Below, in pieces: positions 24,757 to 32,367 of a stretch of DNA of 64,000 bases; positions within the stretch are counted from its first letter, which is position 1; every line of letters begins with the position of its first letter. This DNA comes from a virus: positions 1 to 64,000 of IMG/VR virus record IMGVR_UViG_3300025655_000022; one strand, written 5' to 3'. The notes under the pieces were generated by a model. The model made no database searches and was not told the DNA's origin. It saw only the letters and a list, made by a program, of their open reading frames with translations. The position numbers were made by a program, and so were the translations under genes.

Positions 24757-26101
24757 TATACCATTCTCCAATGACAGGGAATGTTTCTGCCAGGTTTTTG
24801 CCGCGACGTTGATCATATTGTGCATAAAACTTTTTAAAGTCATTGTGCAGCGATGGCATATCAAACGTATCTGAGTGCGGAGTCTTAACAACATCTAAAT
24901 AATCAATTAGTCGTTGCACATGATTAATCTCATGTTCATGCAGTAGTAGATTTTTATATGCATGTTCTTCTAACCAAGTATCTAGTTTGTCTGCATAATC
25001 CATACGCAAATCATCTGGTAATACCAATGGCGATTGAAAACTTGGAAAACGTAATATGTTTAATGTAAACGAAGGATAATCCTGACCAAAACGTTTCTTT
25101 AAATCTAGCATCCAATCTAAAAACTCTGTTAATGATTCTAAGCATAATGCATTAATAGTACACATAACATGGAAACCGTCCACTTTGCCTTCGGTTAGAA
25201 CACGTTCAACATTGTGTTGCCATTGTTCCCAATTTAAACCATCGCGTATATATTCTGCGTGTGCTCCAATACTTTCGTTACTGGTATATAACTGGAAATT
25301 TTTGATGTTATGGCTTGCTTTAATTAGCTGATCAAGTTTAGCATCGTCGATTCCAAGATTACTGTTTAGAGCAAATTTCACCGGGCTTTCATTCTCAACA
25401 AACCAATCAATGAGTCGCATGGTGTGCGGGCTCATCATAGGTTCGCCTCCGGTTAAGCGTAGCTCTTGTAGAGTTTTGTGCAGATCTGATTCCCACCATT
25501 TAAAGAACGCTTCTACATACGGATTAGTTTCGTTTGGCTTATACAACTGTGCTGCATCGTGTGTGTGCGTAAAGTGTCCTCTACCATCGCTAACCAGTCC
25601 TTCATACGCACCGTGTTTCTTTAAATCTGTAACCCATTGCGTACTAAACGCAGGATTGCAATACGAACATGCAAACTGACAAGTTCTGTCAAACGCAATT
25701 TCTAATGTCTTTAAATCTACATCTTCATCTGGATTTAGCATATATGCTTCTACAAGATCCTGCTCAGAATAGATCACACTTTTATAAACACGGTCGCTAA
25801 TAGCGTCGCGGCCCATGTCTTCGATCTTCCAACAATACTCACATCCGGGCGGACGTTCTCCTACTTGCATTTGCGCACGATCTTGTTTCTTTTGTGGAGT
25901 ATTGTGTAATGCTTTTGGATTAGCAACAACATCCCCAACACTTACTAAATGTGCCGGCGGGTGGTGGCAACTTGTAGTCATGCCGGATCCTAGCCAAATA
26001 GTAGCATTATACCACTTAGCTGCACAAAAGCTCGGACTAAAACCATCGATATATCCTTTAACTTCTAAGTCTGTATTTCTATCCTTCTTTCTTAAGCCCA
26101 T
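24746..26101 (-). CDS. Radical SAM protein, 'SPSFCxAKW' twitch subgroup (451 aa)
   Basis: Cluster motif Cys141-xxx-Cys145-xx-Cys148 in DRTCQFACSYCNP; twitch cysteines Cys26, Cys45, Cys87 and Cys90 (SPSFCAAKW, TTSCHHPP, GCEYC); LTGGEPMM Gly-Glu motif. With the protein at 28259 it forms a second subgroup, distinct from the three radical SAM proteins further downstream. Both its N-terminus (LRKKDRNTDLEVK) and C-terminus (ETFPVIGEWY) are closely mirrored in the broken gene at 27051-27223. Confidence 0.88.
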   Translation of the reverse strand: MGLRKKDRNTDLEVKGYIDGFSPSFCAAKWYNATIWLGSGMTTSCHHPPAHLVSVGDVVANPKALHNTPQKKQDRAQMQVGERPPGCEYCWKIEDMGRDAISDRVYKSVIYSEQDLVEAYMLNPDEDVDLKTLEIAFDRTCQFACSYCNPAFSTQWVTDLKKHGAYEGLVSDGRGHFTHTHDAAQLYKPNETNPYVEAFFKWWESDLHKTLQELRLTGGEPMMSPHTMRLIDWFVENESPVKFALNSNLGIDDAKLDQLIKASHNIKNFQLYTSNESIGAHAEYIRDGLNWEQWQHNVERVLTEGKVDGFHVMCTINALCLESLTEFLDWMLDLKKRFGQDYPSFTLNILRFPSFQSPLVLPDDLRMDYADKLDTWLEEHAYKNLLLHEHEINHVQRLIDYLDVVKTPHSDTFDMPSLHNDFKKFYAQYDQRRGKNLAETFPVIGEWYNEL

Positions 26102-26171
26102 ATGTTACTTAACCTACAATCGTTTTCAATAAATGTTTTATCTACATATTTCTCATCCACTGGCAGTGGAT

Positions 26172-26387
26172 TTAACACATCAGATAACTTCGCTCTTTAA
26201 AATTTAACAACTTATACCAGTCACTATTTTTAAATTATGAGTCAAACCAAGTCATGTTAATAACTAGATTTTGATTATTTGGAAACGCTTCGTCAACCTG
26301 CTGGCAACCATTGTTCCAGATCTCTTTCTCTGGTTTTGAATATTGATCTACAGATGATGGTGTTTGGCCTAATGTTATCGTACTCAT
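26172..26387 (-). pseudogene. Remnant of a glycosyltransferase gene (N-terminal part only)
   Basis: A 50-codon frame starts at 26387 with an ATGA overlap on the gene before it. It ends FPNNQNLVINMTWFDS and then TAA at 26235-26237; the same frame continues FKNSDWYKLLN to a second stop at 26172. The protein at 27207-28262 reads FPNERNLIVNITWLGPQFKNGIWEQV at the same position, so the frame aligns straight through the stop. The rest of the gene, including the conserved C-terminal block, is absent. The remaining 70 bases to 26101 hold a short open stretch in another frame that I cannot assign. Confidence 0.65.
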
Positions 26388-27061
26388 TGGATATACTTTT
26401 TATAATAAGTCTGATTATAATGCTGGTATTTTTCAATAAACTTTACGGCTTGGGTATTTAAATCAACAAAAAAGTTTTTATTTACAACGTCAACTAAACG
26501 TTTGTCAGATAGGCCAATAACTGTTGCAAAATCTATAACAACATCAAACTCTGTAGGATCTGTAGCTGTTACCCATTCTTTTACATAGTTTAAATTATGC
26601 AAAGATATCATTTCATTGGCAATTATTTCTGAATCTCGAATATTGGTTAGGCTGTATTCAGGCCAGTCATTTCCACGCAAGTTATTATATGCTGTCTCTG
26701 TCCACGACTCAGGATTTGAGTCAGCTTTAAAAGTTTTCTGTGCAGACACTAACAAAAAATCATCAGGTTTACAGTTGATCAATGTTACACACGATCCAGA
26801 ATAAAATTTTTCTATATCATTTCGGTTTGTAAAATGTGTAGTCCCAACTGTAAACTTTTTACTTTTATCTGACATCAAAAACGAAAAGTTGTTTCCTGAT
26901 TGCCATTTTCCAAAACCAATATCGTGGCAGTTTCCCTCGGGCGAAATGTAAACATTGTCTAAATCAAAACCTTGCAATCCAGATAATAGTACTAATTCTA
27001 AAAAAGTTCCTGATGCACCAGTCGGGTGATTTATTACATATTGTTGACTGTTATCTTGCAT
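26384..27061 (-). CDS. Hypothetical protein, possible P-loop/sulfotransferase-like (225 aa)
   Basis: The N-terminus, YVINHPTGASGTFLELVLLSGL, has the shape of a nucleotide- or PAPS-binding loop (Gly-x-Ser-Gly-Thr) followed by a helix, as in sulfotransferase-like proteins. The rest shows no second motif that would settle this. Its start overlaps the last codons of the broken radical SAM gene, and its stop overlaps the broken glycosyltransferase gene (ATGA). It thus sits intact between two remnants. Confidence 0.5.
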   Translation of the reverse strand: MQDNSQQYVINHPTGASGTFLELVLLSGLQGFDLDNVYISPEGNCHDIGFGKWQSGNNFSFLMSDKSKKFTVGTTHFTNRNDIEKFYSGSCVTLINCKPDDFLLVSAQKTFKADSNPESWTETAYNNLRGNDWPEYSLTNIRDSEIIANEMISLHNLNYVKEWVTATDPTEFDVVIDFATVIGLSDKRLVDVVNKNFFVDLNTQAVKFIEKYQHYNQTYYKKYIQ

Positions 27062-27223
27062 AATACCTACACTCCCACCAGGTAATCATCTCTGGAAATG
27101 TTTCTGTAAAATTATATCCATGCCGCTTATTATATTCGTTAAAGAAAAACTCGTACTGAATTCATCGACCCATTGCTTAATTTCCAGGTCTGTTTCTCTA
27201 CCCGGTTTACGTAGTTTGCTCAT
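27051..27223 (-). pseudogene. Radical SAM gene remnant: both ends kept, middle deleted
   Basis: From 27223 one frame reads MSKLRKPGRETDLEIKQWVD, matching the N-terminus of the radical SAM protein at 24746 (LRKKDRNTDLEVKGYID). From about 27146 a different frame reads YEFFFNEYNKRHGYNFTETF and continues with PEM, Trp-Trp and CRYYAR to a stop at 27051, matching the C-terminus of the protein at 28259 (RFFNEYDHRHNYDFLQVFPE...WW). About 380-400 codons, including the cluster motif and twitch cysteines, are missing between them, and the join is out of frame. The frame from 27223 could make a 45-residue peptide ending at 27086. Its start overlaps the upstream glycosyltransferase by 17 bases. Confidence 0.8.
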
Positions 27224-28262
27224 TGAATAACTCGTTTAATTTTTTATCTTGTTCTTGTGCAAATTCAAAGAATCTTTTTCTATTATAAACTAGATCAGGA
27301 AGCATGTCAACATACATACTGTTTAAATCTGCTGTAGTTAGATATTTAACGGCTTCTGTGATAGCTGGGATTATTTGTTCTTCGTTTACATCTTCTAACT
27401 CAACTGGGAAGTAATGCGTAAATGTTTTAAATCCGTTGTCTCTTAACCATTGATATATCTGCGGCTGACCGTTAATAAGGAACGGGCGCATGCCTATGAT
27501 TGGTTTCCATGTCTTTTCAGTGACAAACATAGGATCCCACGGCCGCCATTCTGTTTCAGATATGATGTTCAAAAAGTGCTTGCGCCAGATATCTAACCTT
27601 CCAAGACTGCAAACATCAAACGGCACACCACCAAATGCATTATAGCCGCTTACAGACTCTGGAGCATAATCTTCTGGTGCATCATTATTAATTTTTAAAA
27701 ATACATCTGTGTTAATGCCTTCGCTTGCGTCATAATCAGCATTGTTAAGTCCTAATGTAACAATACCATCATCAAGTAAATTGTTGTGCTTTAAGGATTC
27801 AACAATACGAATTCTATGTGGTTTGGGTTTTCTATTTAAACACATGTATTTGTATTCTATAGTTTCTAAACGCACATCTTCGTCTGTGTAATTTGGAAAA
27901 TCCTGATAGCTTGCAATAGCACCTGTGTTAAATGTATATGGCCCAGTATTAAACGAAGATCCAACATGAAACACACGGTTTACACCAAGACGTTGTTCAA
28001 TCTCGTTACGCTGTTTTTCTGTTATTGTTAGAGGGTCAACAGGAGCCAACCAAAATAGATTATCGTACGTCTTATTAATGCTACAAACCTGTTCCCATAT
28101 TCCATTTTTAAACTGCGGACCTAGCCAGGTGATATTAACTATTAAGTTACGTTCGTTAGGAAAGTTAAACTCAACTTGACGTTTTACTGTATCAATAATA
28201 TAATGCTCTTGTTTGCCCCACGGTTCATTAATGGCAAAATGTGTTCCAATAAATGTTATCAT
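27207..28262 (-). CDS. Putative glycosyltransferase, 'FKTF' family (351 aa)
   Basis: C-terminal block TEKTWKPIIGMRPFLING followed by NGFKTFTHYFP, shared with the proteins at 11269, 12470 and 29658; central CLNRKPKPHRIRIVES. I choose the ATG at 28262 because it gives an ATGA overlap with the radical SAM gene before it and because the related remnant at 26387 starts at the same place; an ATG at 28283 is also possible. Pairs with a radical SAM gene on each side. Confidence 0.6.
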   Translation of the reverse strand: MITFIGTHFAINEPWGKQEHYIIDTVKRQVEFNFPNERNLIVNITWLGPQFKNGIWEQVCSINKTYDNLFWLAPVDPLTITEKQRNEIEQRLGVNRVFHVGSSFNTGPYTFNTGAIASYQDFPNYTDEDVRLETIEYKYMCLNRKPKPHRIRIVESLKHNNLLDDGIVTLGLNNADYDASEGINTDVFLKINNDAPEDYAPESVSGYNAFGGVPFDVCSLGRLDIWRKHFLNIISETEWRPWDPMFVTEKTWKPIIGMRPFLINGQPQIYQWLRDNGFKTFTHYFPVELEDVNEEQIIPAITEAVKYLTTADLNSMYVDMLPDLVYNRKRFFEFAQEQDKKLNELFNEQTT

Positions 28263-29671
28263 TGATTGGCCCAGTACTTGCATTCATTCCACCAGGCTGC
28301 CATTTCCGGAAATACCTGCAAAAAGTCATAATTGTGACGATGGTCATATTCATTAAAAAATCTATAGAAATCTCCCTTGTGCTTTTGTGAATTTTCAATA
28401 GGTGTTTTCATCCAAGCAATGTCTCTGTCCAGGCGTTTAATTTCGTAATCTTTAAATCCTTTAAAGCGTGTTCGTGGTGTTTCAACATGTTCCATCATCC
28501 ACATCATTAGATCTTCTAGTTTGTCTGCGTACATATCCGGAAGCAATCGCATACTCTGCCATTTGGGAGTGTGCAATACAGGAGTATCAAACCAAACACG
28601 CTGATAGGTATTACTATAAAGTTGTCTTAATCCATATATTCCAGTAAACAAATGTTCTAAACTGGTTACTGATAGATTATTCATTGTAATAATAAATGTT
28701 AAACTACTTCTATATGGTACTTCTGTTAAAAATTGATTTACACGATCCCATAATAAATTAAAGTTTAGTCCAGCACGCATATATTCTGCTTGTTTACCAA
28801 ACCCATCAAGTGAAACATATTGCATAAAATGTTCAACATTCTCACCTTCATTACAAATACGTTTCACATAATCAATATATTTGTCCCATAGTTTTTGTTC
28901 TACACTGAGATTAGATGTTACATTTAGGTGTAAGTCTGGTTTTGGATTCTCTAATACATAATCAAACACACGATATGTGTTTTTATCCATTAGTGGTTCA
29001 CCGCCTGTCATGCGGAAATGTTTTAAATCAGGATACAACTCTGGCCACCATTGCCAAAATGCTTCTACGTATGGATTATACTCTGAATGCGGAATAGGTC
29101 TACGTTCTCCTTGGAAGTGTACAGGATCGTTATGAGGAACGCTTGTTGGATACGCACCATGTTCTTTTGCCTGGCGCATCCACGAACTGCTAAATTGGGG
29201 TGAGCAATAACTACACTCTAAATTACAAGCAGAGTTAAAGTTCACCTCAACATACGCAGGGTTAGTGTCTGCCATTGGGTCAGCTACAACTTCATCAAAC
29301 TTTTCAATAGCCCACGGTTCTCCTGAACGGTAGTGTCTATCACTAAGTTTTCCGTTATCTTCCATTGCCCAACAATAGAAGCACTCCTCAGGACGTTCGC
29401 CTGCGATCATCTTTTCACGCTGTAGTTTTTTATAATCAGTGTTATGCAACTTACCGGGATTTCCGGCGAGTTCTTCTACAGGTATTTTGCGTAGTGGTGG
29501 ATGATAACATGAGTTATTCATGCCATTGGTTAAATGCAAACTTACCTGCTTCCATTTAGCCAAGCAGAAACTTGGACTCACTGTATCTAATTTTTGTTGT
29601 GCTATTTCTGCATCACTTAAGAACTTTGACTTAAAGTCCTTGTCTACTTCGTCACCTTTATTTTGGTTCAT
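28259..29671 (-). CDS. Radical SAM protein, 'SPSFCxAKW' twitch subgroup (470 aa)
   Basis: Cluster motif Cys149-xxx-Cys153-xx-Cys156 in NSACNLECSYCSP; twitch cysteines Cys36, Cys55, Cys97 and Cys100 (SPSFCLAKW, NNSCYHPP, ECFYC); MTGGEPLM Gly-Glu motif. Close paralog of the protein at 24746, including the segment after the cluster motif (W...K-x-H-G-A-Y). It overlaps the glycosyltransferase gene before it by 14 bases. Confidence 0.88.
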   Translation of the reverse strand: MNQNKGDEVDKDFKSKFLSDAEIAQQKLDTVSPSFCLAKWKQVSLHLTNGMNNSCYHPPLRKIPVEELAGNPGKLHNTDYKKLQREKMIAGERPEECFYCWAMEDNGKLSDRHYRSGEPWAIEKFDEVVADPMADTNPAYVEVNFNSACNLECSYCSPQFSSSWMRQAKEHGAYPTSVPHNDPVHFQGERRPIPHSEYNPYVEAFWQWWPELYPDLKHFRMTGGEPLMDKNTYRVFDYVLENPKPDLHLNVTSNLSVEQKLWDKYIDYVKRICNEGENVEHFMQYVSLDGFGKQAEYMRAGLNFNLLWDRVNQFLTEVPYRSSLTFIITMNNLSVTSLEHLFTGIYGLRQLYSNTYQRVWFDTPVLHTPKWQSMRLLPDMYADKLEDLMMWMMEHVETPRTRFKGFKDYEIKRLDRDIAWMKTPIENSQKHKGDFYRFFNEYDHRHNYDFLQVFPEMAAWWNECKYWANQ

Positions 29672-30617
29672 TATATAAATCTAATAGTCTATTATAATTA
29701 TGATCTAAGATATCTTGCATATTCTTTAGCATCCAACTAATCTCTTCGGTAGATTCTTTTGCTAGGGTATCAATTACACGAGTTATTTCATGTATAGAGT
29801 GGGTATGTGGATCTTCGTCATATCCCTCGTCCCAAAAATCATTAAATGTTTTAAATCCCAAATTGCGTAAATTCTTTAGATAGCCTGCCGGGCCTTGCAC
29901 AATAAATGGAGTCTTTAATAATATTGGACGCCATATCTTTTCGGTCGGGAAAAATGTATTTCCGGTAAAATAGGTTTCACAAACAATCTCAATAGCAAAT
30001 TGACTGTACTTGTTTAAAAAATCATCAGAGTCATTCTTAAATAATTGCTGTGCAGGATTAATATCAAGAGTCTTATCGATTTCAACAGATTGTGTATTAA
30101 TCGGGCACTGGTTAATGTAGTTAGCAATATCTGTTATGTCAGTAATATTGTATTCGAGCATTAGTCTCTCTAGACCAATGTTAGCAGCATAGAACTCGTT
30201 GTCTAAATCTAAATGATTTGTGTGTAATGAAATATTGCGATGATTATTATAAAGGTACGACGACAAGTAAAGCCTTGGTGCGTTTCCTCGGCCGACAAAT
30301 AATCCAAAATGTTTTAGATCATTTGATTTTTTTATTGTGGATTCATATTCAAGTGCGTTATATACCAGGTGTATAGGAAAAGTCGATGACGGCTCTAGCA
30401 TATTACAAGTTTGGAAAGTAATGTTACCGGTATAGTTAACAGTAGTTTTAATGGTATCGATATATTCATCTATGCCAAGTGTTGTAAAGTCTGGGCCTTC
30501 TGAGTTTAGGTCTATTAGCAGATCCTGATTGGTATATAATGCTTGGGCTATTTTTGAATGGACCTCCACGGTGTTCCACACTACACTATCGCTAGTTTTA
30601 ACCTTAACTGTTATCAT
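29658..30617 (-). CDS. Putative glycosyltransferase, 'FKTF...DESYD' family (319 aa)
   Basis: C-terminal block TEKIWRPILLKTPFIVQGP followed by LGFKTFNDFWDEGYDED. The middle has HFGLFVGRGNAPRLYLSS, corresponding to the Arg-containing segment of its paralogs. The N-terminal 120 residues resemble no family that I know. It forms a GT-radical SAM pair with the next gene and overlaps the oxygenase-like gene before it by 14 bases. Confidence 0.55.
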   Translation of the reverse strand: MITVKVKTSDSVVWNTVEVHSKIAQALYTNQDLLIDLNSEGPDFTTLGIDEYIDTIKTTVNYTGNITFQTCNMLEPSSTFPIHLVYNALEYESTIKKSNDLKHFGLFVGRGNAPRLYLSSYLYNNHRNISLHTNHLDLDNEFYAANIGLERLMLEYNITDITDIANYINQCPINTQSVEIDKTLDINPAQQLFKNDSDDFLNKYSQFAIEIVCETYFTGNTFFPTEKIWRPILLKTPFIVQGPAGYLKNLRNLGFKTFNDFWDEGYDEDPHTHSIHEITRVIDTLAKESTEEISWMLKNMQDILDHNYNRLLDLYNEPK

Positions 30618-31146
30618 CTAATAGAAAGCCTGATACCTGTAAAGTAAACTTATCTTGAAAGCCAGCATTAGCACCAAGATGCCACACCTCTGAATCCCAC
30701 ATTAATGCATCGCCGGCTTTCCAATGTGTAAAAACTGTATCACCGTACTGTATAAAATGTCCCATTTTCCAGTCTTCTAGATGTACATTAGCACGAACTT
30801 TTAATCTGGTATCGTTAGGATATTTACTAGTAATCTGATAAAACATATCTCTGTGCAAAGGAATAACACATCCTGGACGTTGTCTAATAGCACTAACAGA
30901 AATTACTTCCATACCTAATTGTTTACCTAAATCTTCATAATCAATTTGTGTGTTGTCATACCATAATTGATTAATTCTTGTATTATCGTAAGAATACGAA
31001 TCTGGAAAACCGCCATATTCTTGGTGTATATCGGCGCACTCAGTGATTTGGTGTTTAATGCACGATCCTTCGTGTGTATTAAAGTCGTCATTAACAAACC
31101 TACTATAATTAATATCTAAATGTTTTTTATTAAAATACATTATCAT
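30604..31146 (-). CDS. 2-oxoglutarate/Fe(II) oxygenase-like protein (180 aa)
   Basis: A double-stranded beta-helix pattern with the metal triad His98-x-Asp100 in PLHRDMF and His156 in DSEVWHLGAN, and a basic residue ten residues later (Lys166) that could bind 2-oxoglutarate. The surrounding text (PGCVIPLHRD, KAGDALMWDSEVWH) is like the aspartyl/asparaginyl hydroxylase-type phage oxygenases. It may hydroxylate a sugar or peptide. Coupled by ATGA to the GT-A-like gene before it. Confidence 0.65.
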   Translation of the reverse strand: MIMYFNKKHLDINYSRFVNDDFNTHEGSCIKHQITECADIHQEYGGFPDSYSYDNTRINQLWYDNTQIDYEDLGKQLGMEVISVSAIRQRPGCVIPLHRDMFYQITSKYPNDTRLKVRANVHLEDWKMGHFIQYGDTVFTHWKAGDALMWDSEVWHLGANAGFQDKFTLQVSGFLLDDNS

Positions 31147-32069
31147 CCCTCTTGTGTTCTAACAACATCTATCTCACGTACAGTAGCACCCATATTGTGC
31201 CAATTACTGCGATAATGATGTTTAAAAAATTTACTTGATTTTGCGTCTAGTAGAATCATTGGCAAATCTAAACGTCCTGTTAAACGCTCGCCATAAAATT
31301 CAATCATTTCATGCGGATCGTTGTTTTGTGTTGTAGACCATAATTCTGCTAAATTATCGAACCATTGTACTTCTCGGTAATCCCAGTCTTCAAGCATAGT
31401 CATAGATGTGCCTTGACGTGCACCAGCAATCGCCCACGCTCCGTTTTCTACATCAAGTCCAACATTGTGCCAAATAGTTAAATGGTCCATGTTACGCTTA
31501 TGCACTGCATCCTTAAACTCGATTTCAGTCGGTTTACGTCCACGGTCCAAACACATCTTAACACCTTCCCTAAAACCTGCTCGCCACGCTTGAAATGCAC
31601 TGCCGTTTGGATATGTTGTACTATAACAATCATGCATAGACCAGTACAATGGATCAAAACAAAATTCTACGCAGGTATCATTAGACCCGTCTGATGCTTC
31701 GTGTGTTTTCATGTTTCGAATGAATTCACGTGTCCAGCAACTTAATCCACCGTTGCCGTACATAAGCCCATTAATATGATTAACTGCTCTCCAACGAAAC
31801 ACAGCCCGCTCATACTCTGGCGTTTTCATTTCTAGTTGTAGATTAAAGAATTCTGGATTTGGCAAATTATCGCCGTCAATAAGCACAAAACGTTCGGTTG
31901 TGCTTGCTTCTGCGGCTGCTTTGTGTGCAGCATCTGAACCTTTTACTCCGTCGACACGAACAGCCCAAGGTATCATGTTTTTAATTTTAACCCAGAATTC
32001 TTCTTTCTGTGGCTCATCATAACTTAGATACACAACATCCAAGTCGGCAATATCAATAATATCACTCAT
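31143..32069 (-). CDS. GT-A-type glycosyltransferase-like protein (308 aa)
   Basis: Starts with the strand LDVVYLSYDEP, then ERFVLIDGDNLPNPEF with the metal-binding D65-G-D67, as in GT-A enzymes. The C-terminal part (NGSAFQAWRAGFREGVKMC) is shared with the 673-aa protein at 9239, which has lost the D-x-D. Overlaps the gene before it by 8 bases. Donor and acceptor unknown. Confidence 0.7.
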   Translation of the reverse strand: MSDIIDIADLDVVYLSYDEPQKEEFWVKIKNMIPWAVRVDGVKGSDAAHKAAAEASTTERFVLIDGDNLPNPEFFNLQLEMKTPEYERAVFRWRAVNHINGLMYGNGGLSCWTREFIRNMKTHEASDGSNDTCVEFCFDPLYWSMHDCYSTTYPNGSAFQAWRAGFREGVKMCLDRGRKPTEIEFKDAVHKRNMDHLTIWHNVGLDVENGAWAIAGARQGTSMTMLEDWDYREVQWFDNLAELWSTTQNNDPHEMIEFYGERLTGRLDLPMILLDAKSSKFFKHHYRSNWHNMGATVREIDVVRTQEG

Positions 32070-32367
32070 AGCGTTTTAGTTTCCACGTTTGGTCAGGAGT
32101 AACGATTGCAACATCTATACCTTGTGCGACTGGTACAAGTTTCTGATAAACATATTGTCTGGGCTTAATTAATTTTCCATCAATAACTCGCACATCATAG
32201 CGTCCACTAGCATATGTTTCTTTGTCTACTATAATGTAATTACCCAATTCTTTGTCGATTGAATAAAAAACAGGTTCGCCTAGATCGTTATAATATAAAC
32301 GATATTCTAACTCTGAATGTTCTGCAGGCTGTTCTGCGTGTTCAAGTGCTTGCCAAAAGTTTGTCAT
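32062..32367 (-). CDS. Hypothetical protein (101 aa)
   Basis: No family recognised; beta-rich in appearance (ELEYRLYYNDLGEPVFYS, YIIVDKETY), without cysteines. I use the ATG at 32367; the frame is open further upstream only with a TTG at 32391, which would overlap the previous gene by 50 bases. It is squeezed between two glycosyltransferase-like genes and overlaps both. Confidence 0.6.
   Translation of the reverse strand: MTNFWQALEHAEQPAEHSELEYRLYYNDLGEPVFYSIDKELGNYIIVDKETYASGRYDVRVIDGKLIKPRQYVYQKLVPVAQGIDVAIVTPDQTWKLKRYE

Noticed and set aside
24757-24894. Longer N-terminus for the SGNH-like gene
   Set aside because: These 46 codons fall entirely in the 3' end of the radical SAM gene and read as low-quality sequence; the ATG at 24756 starts right before block I.
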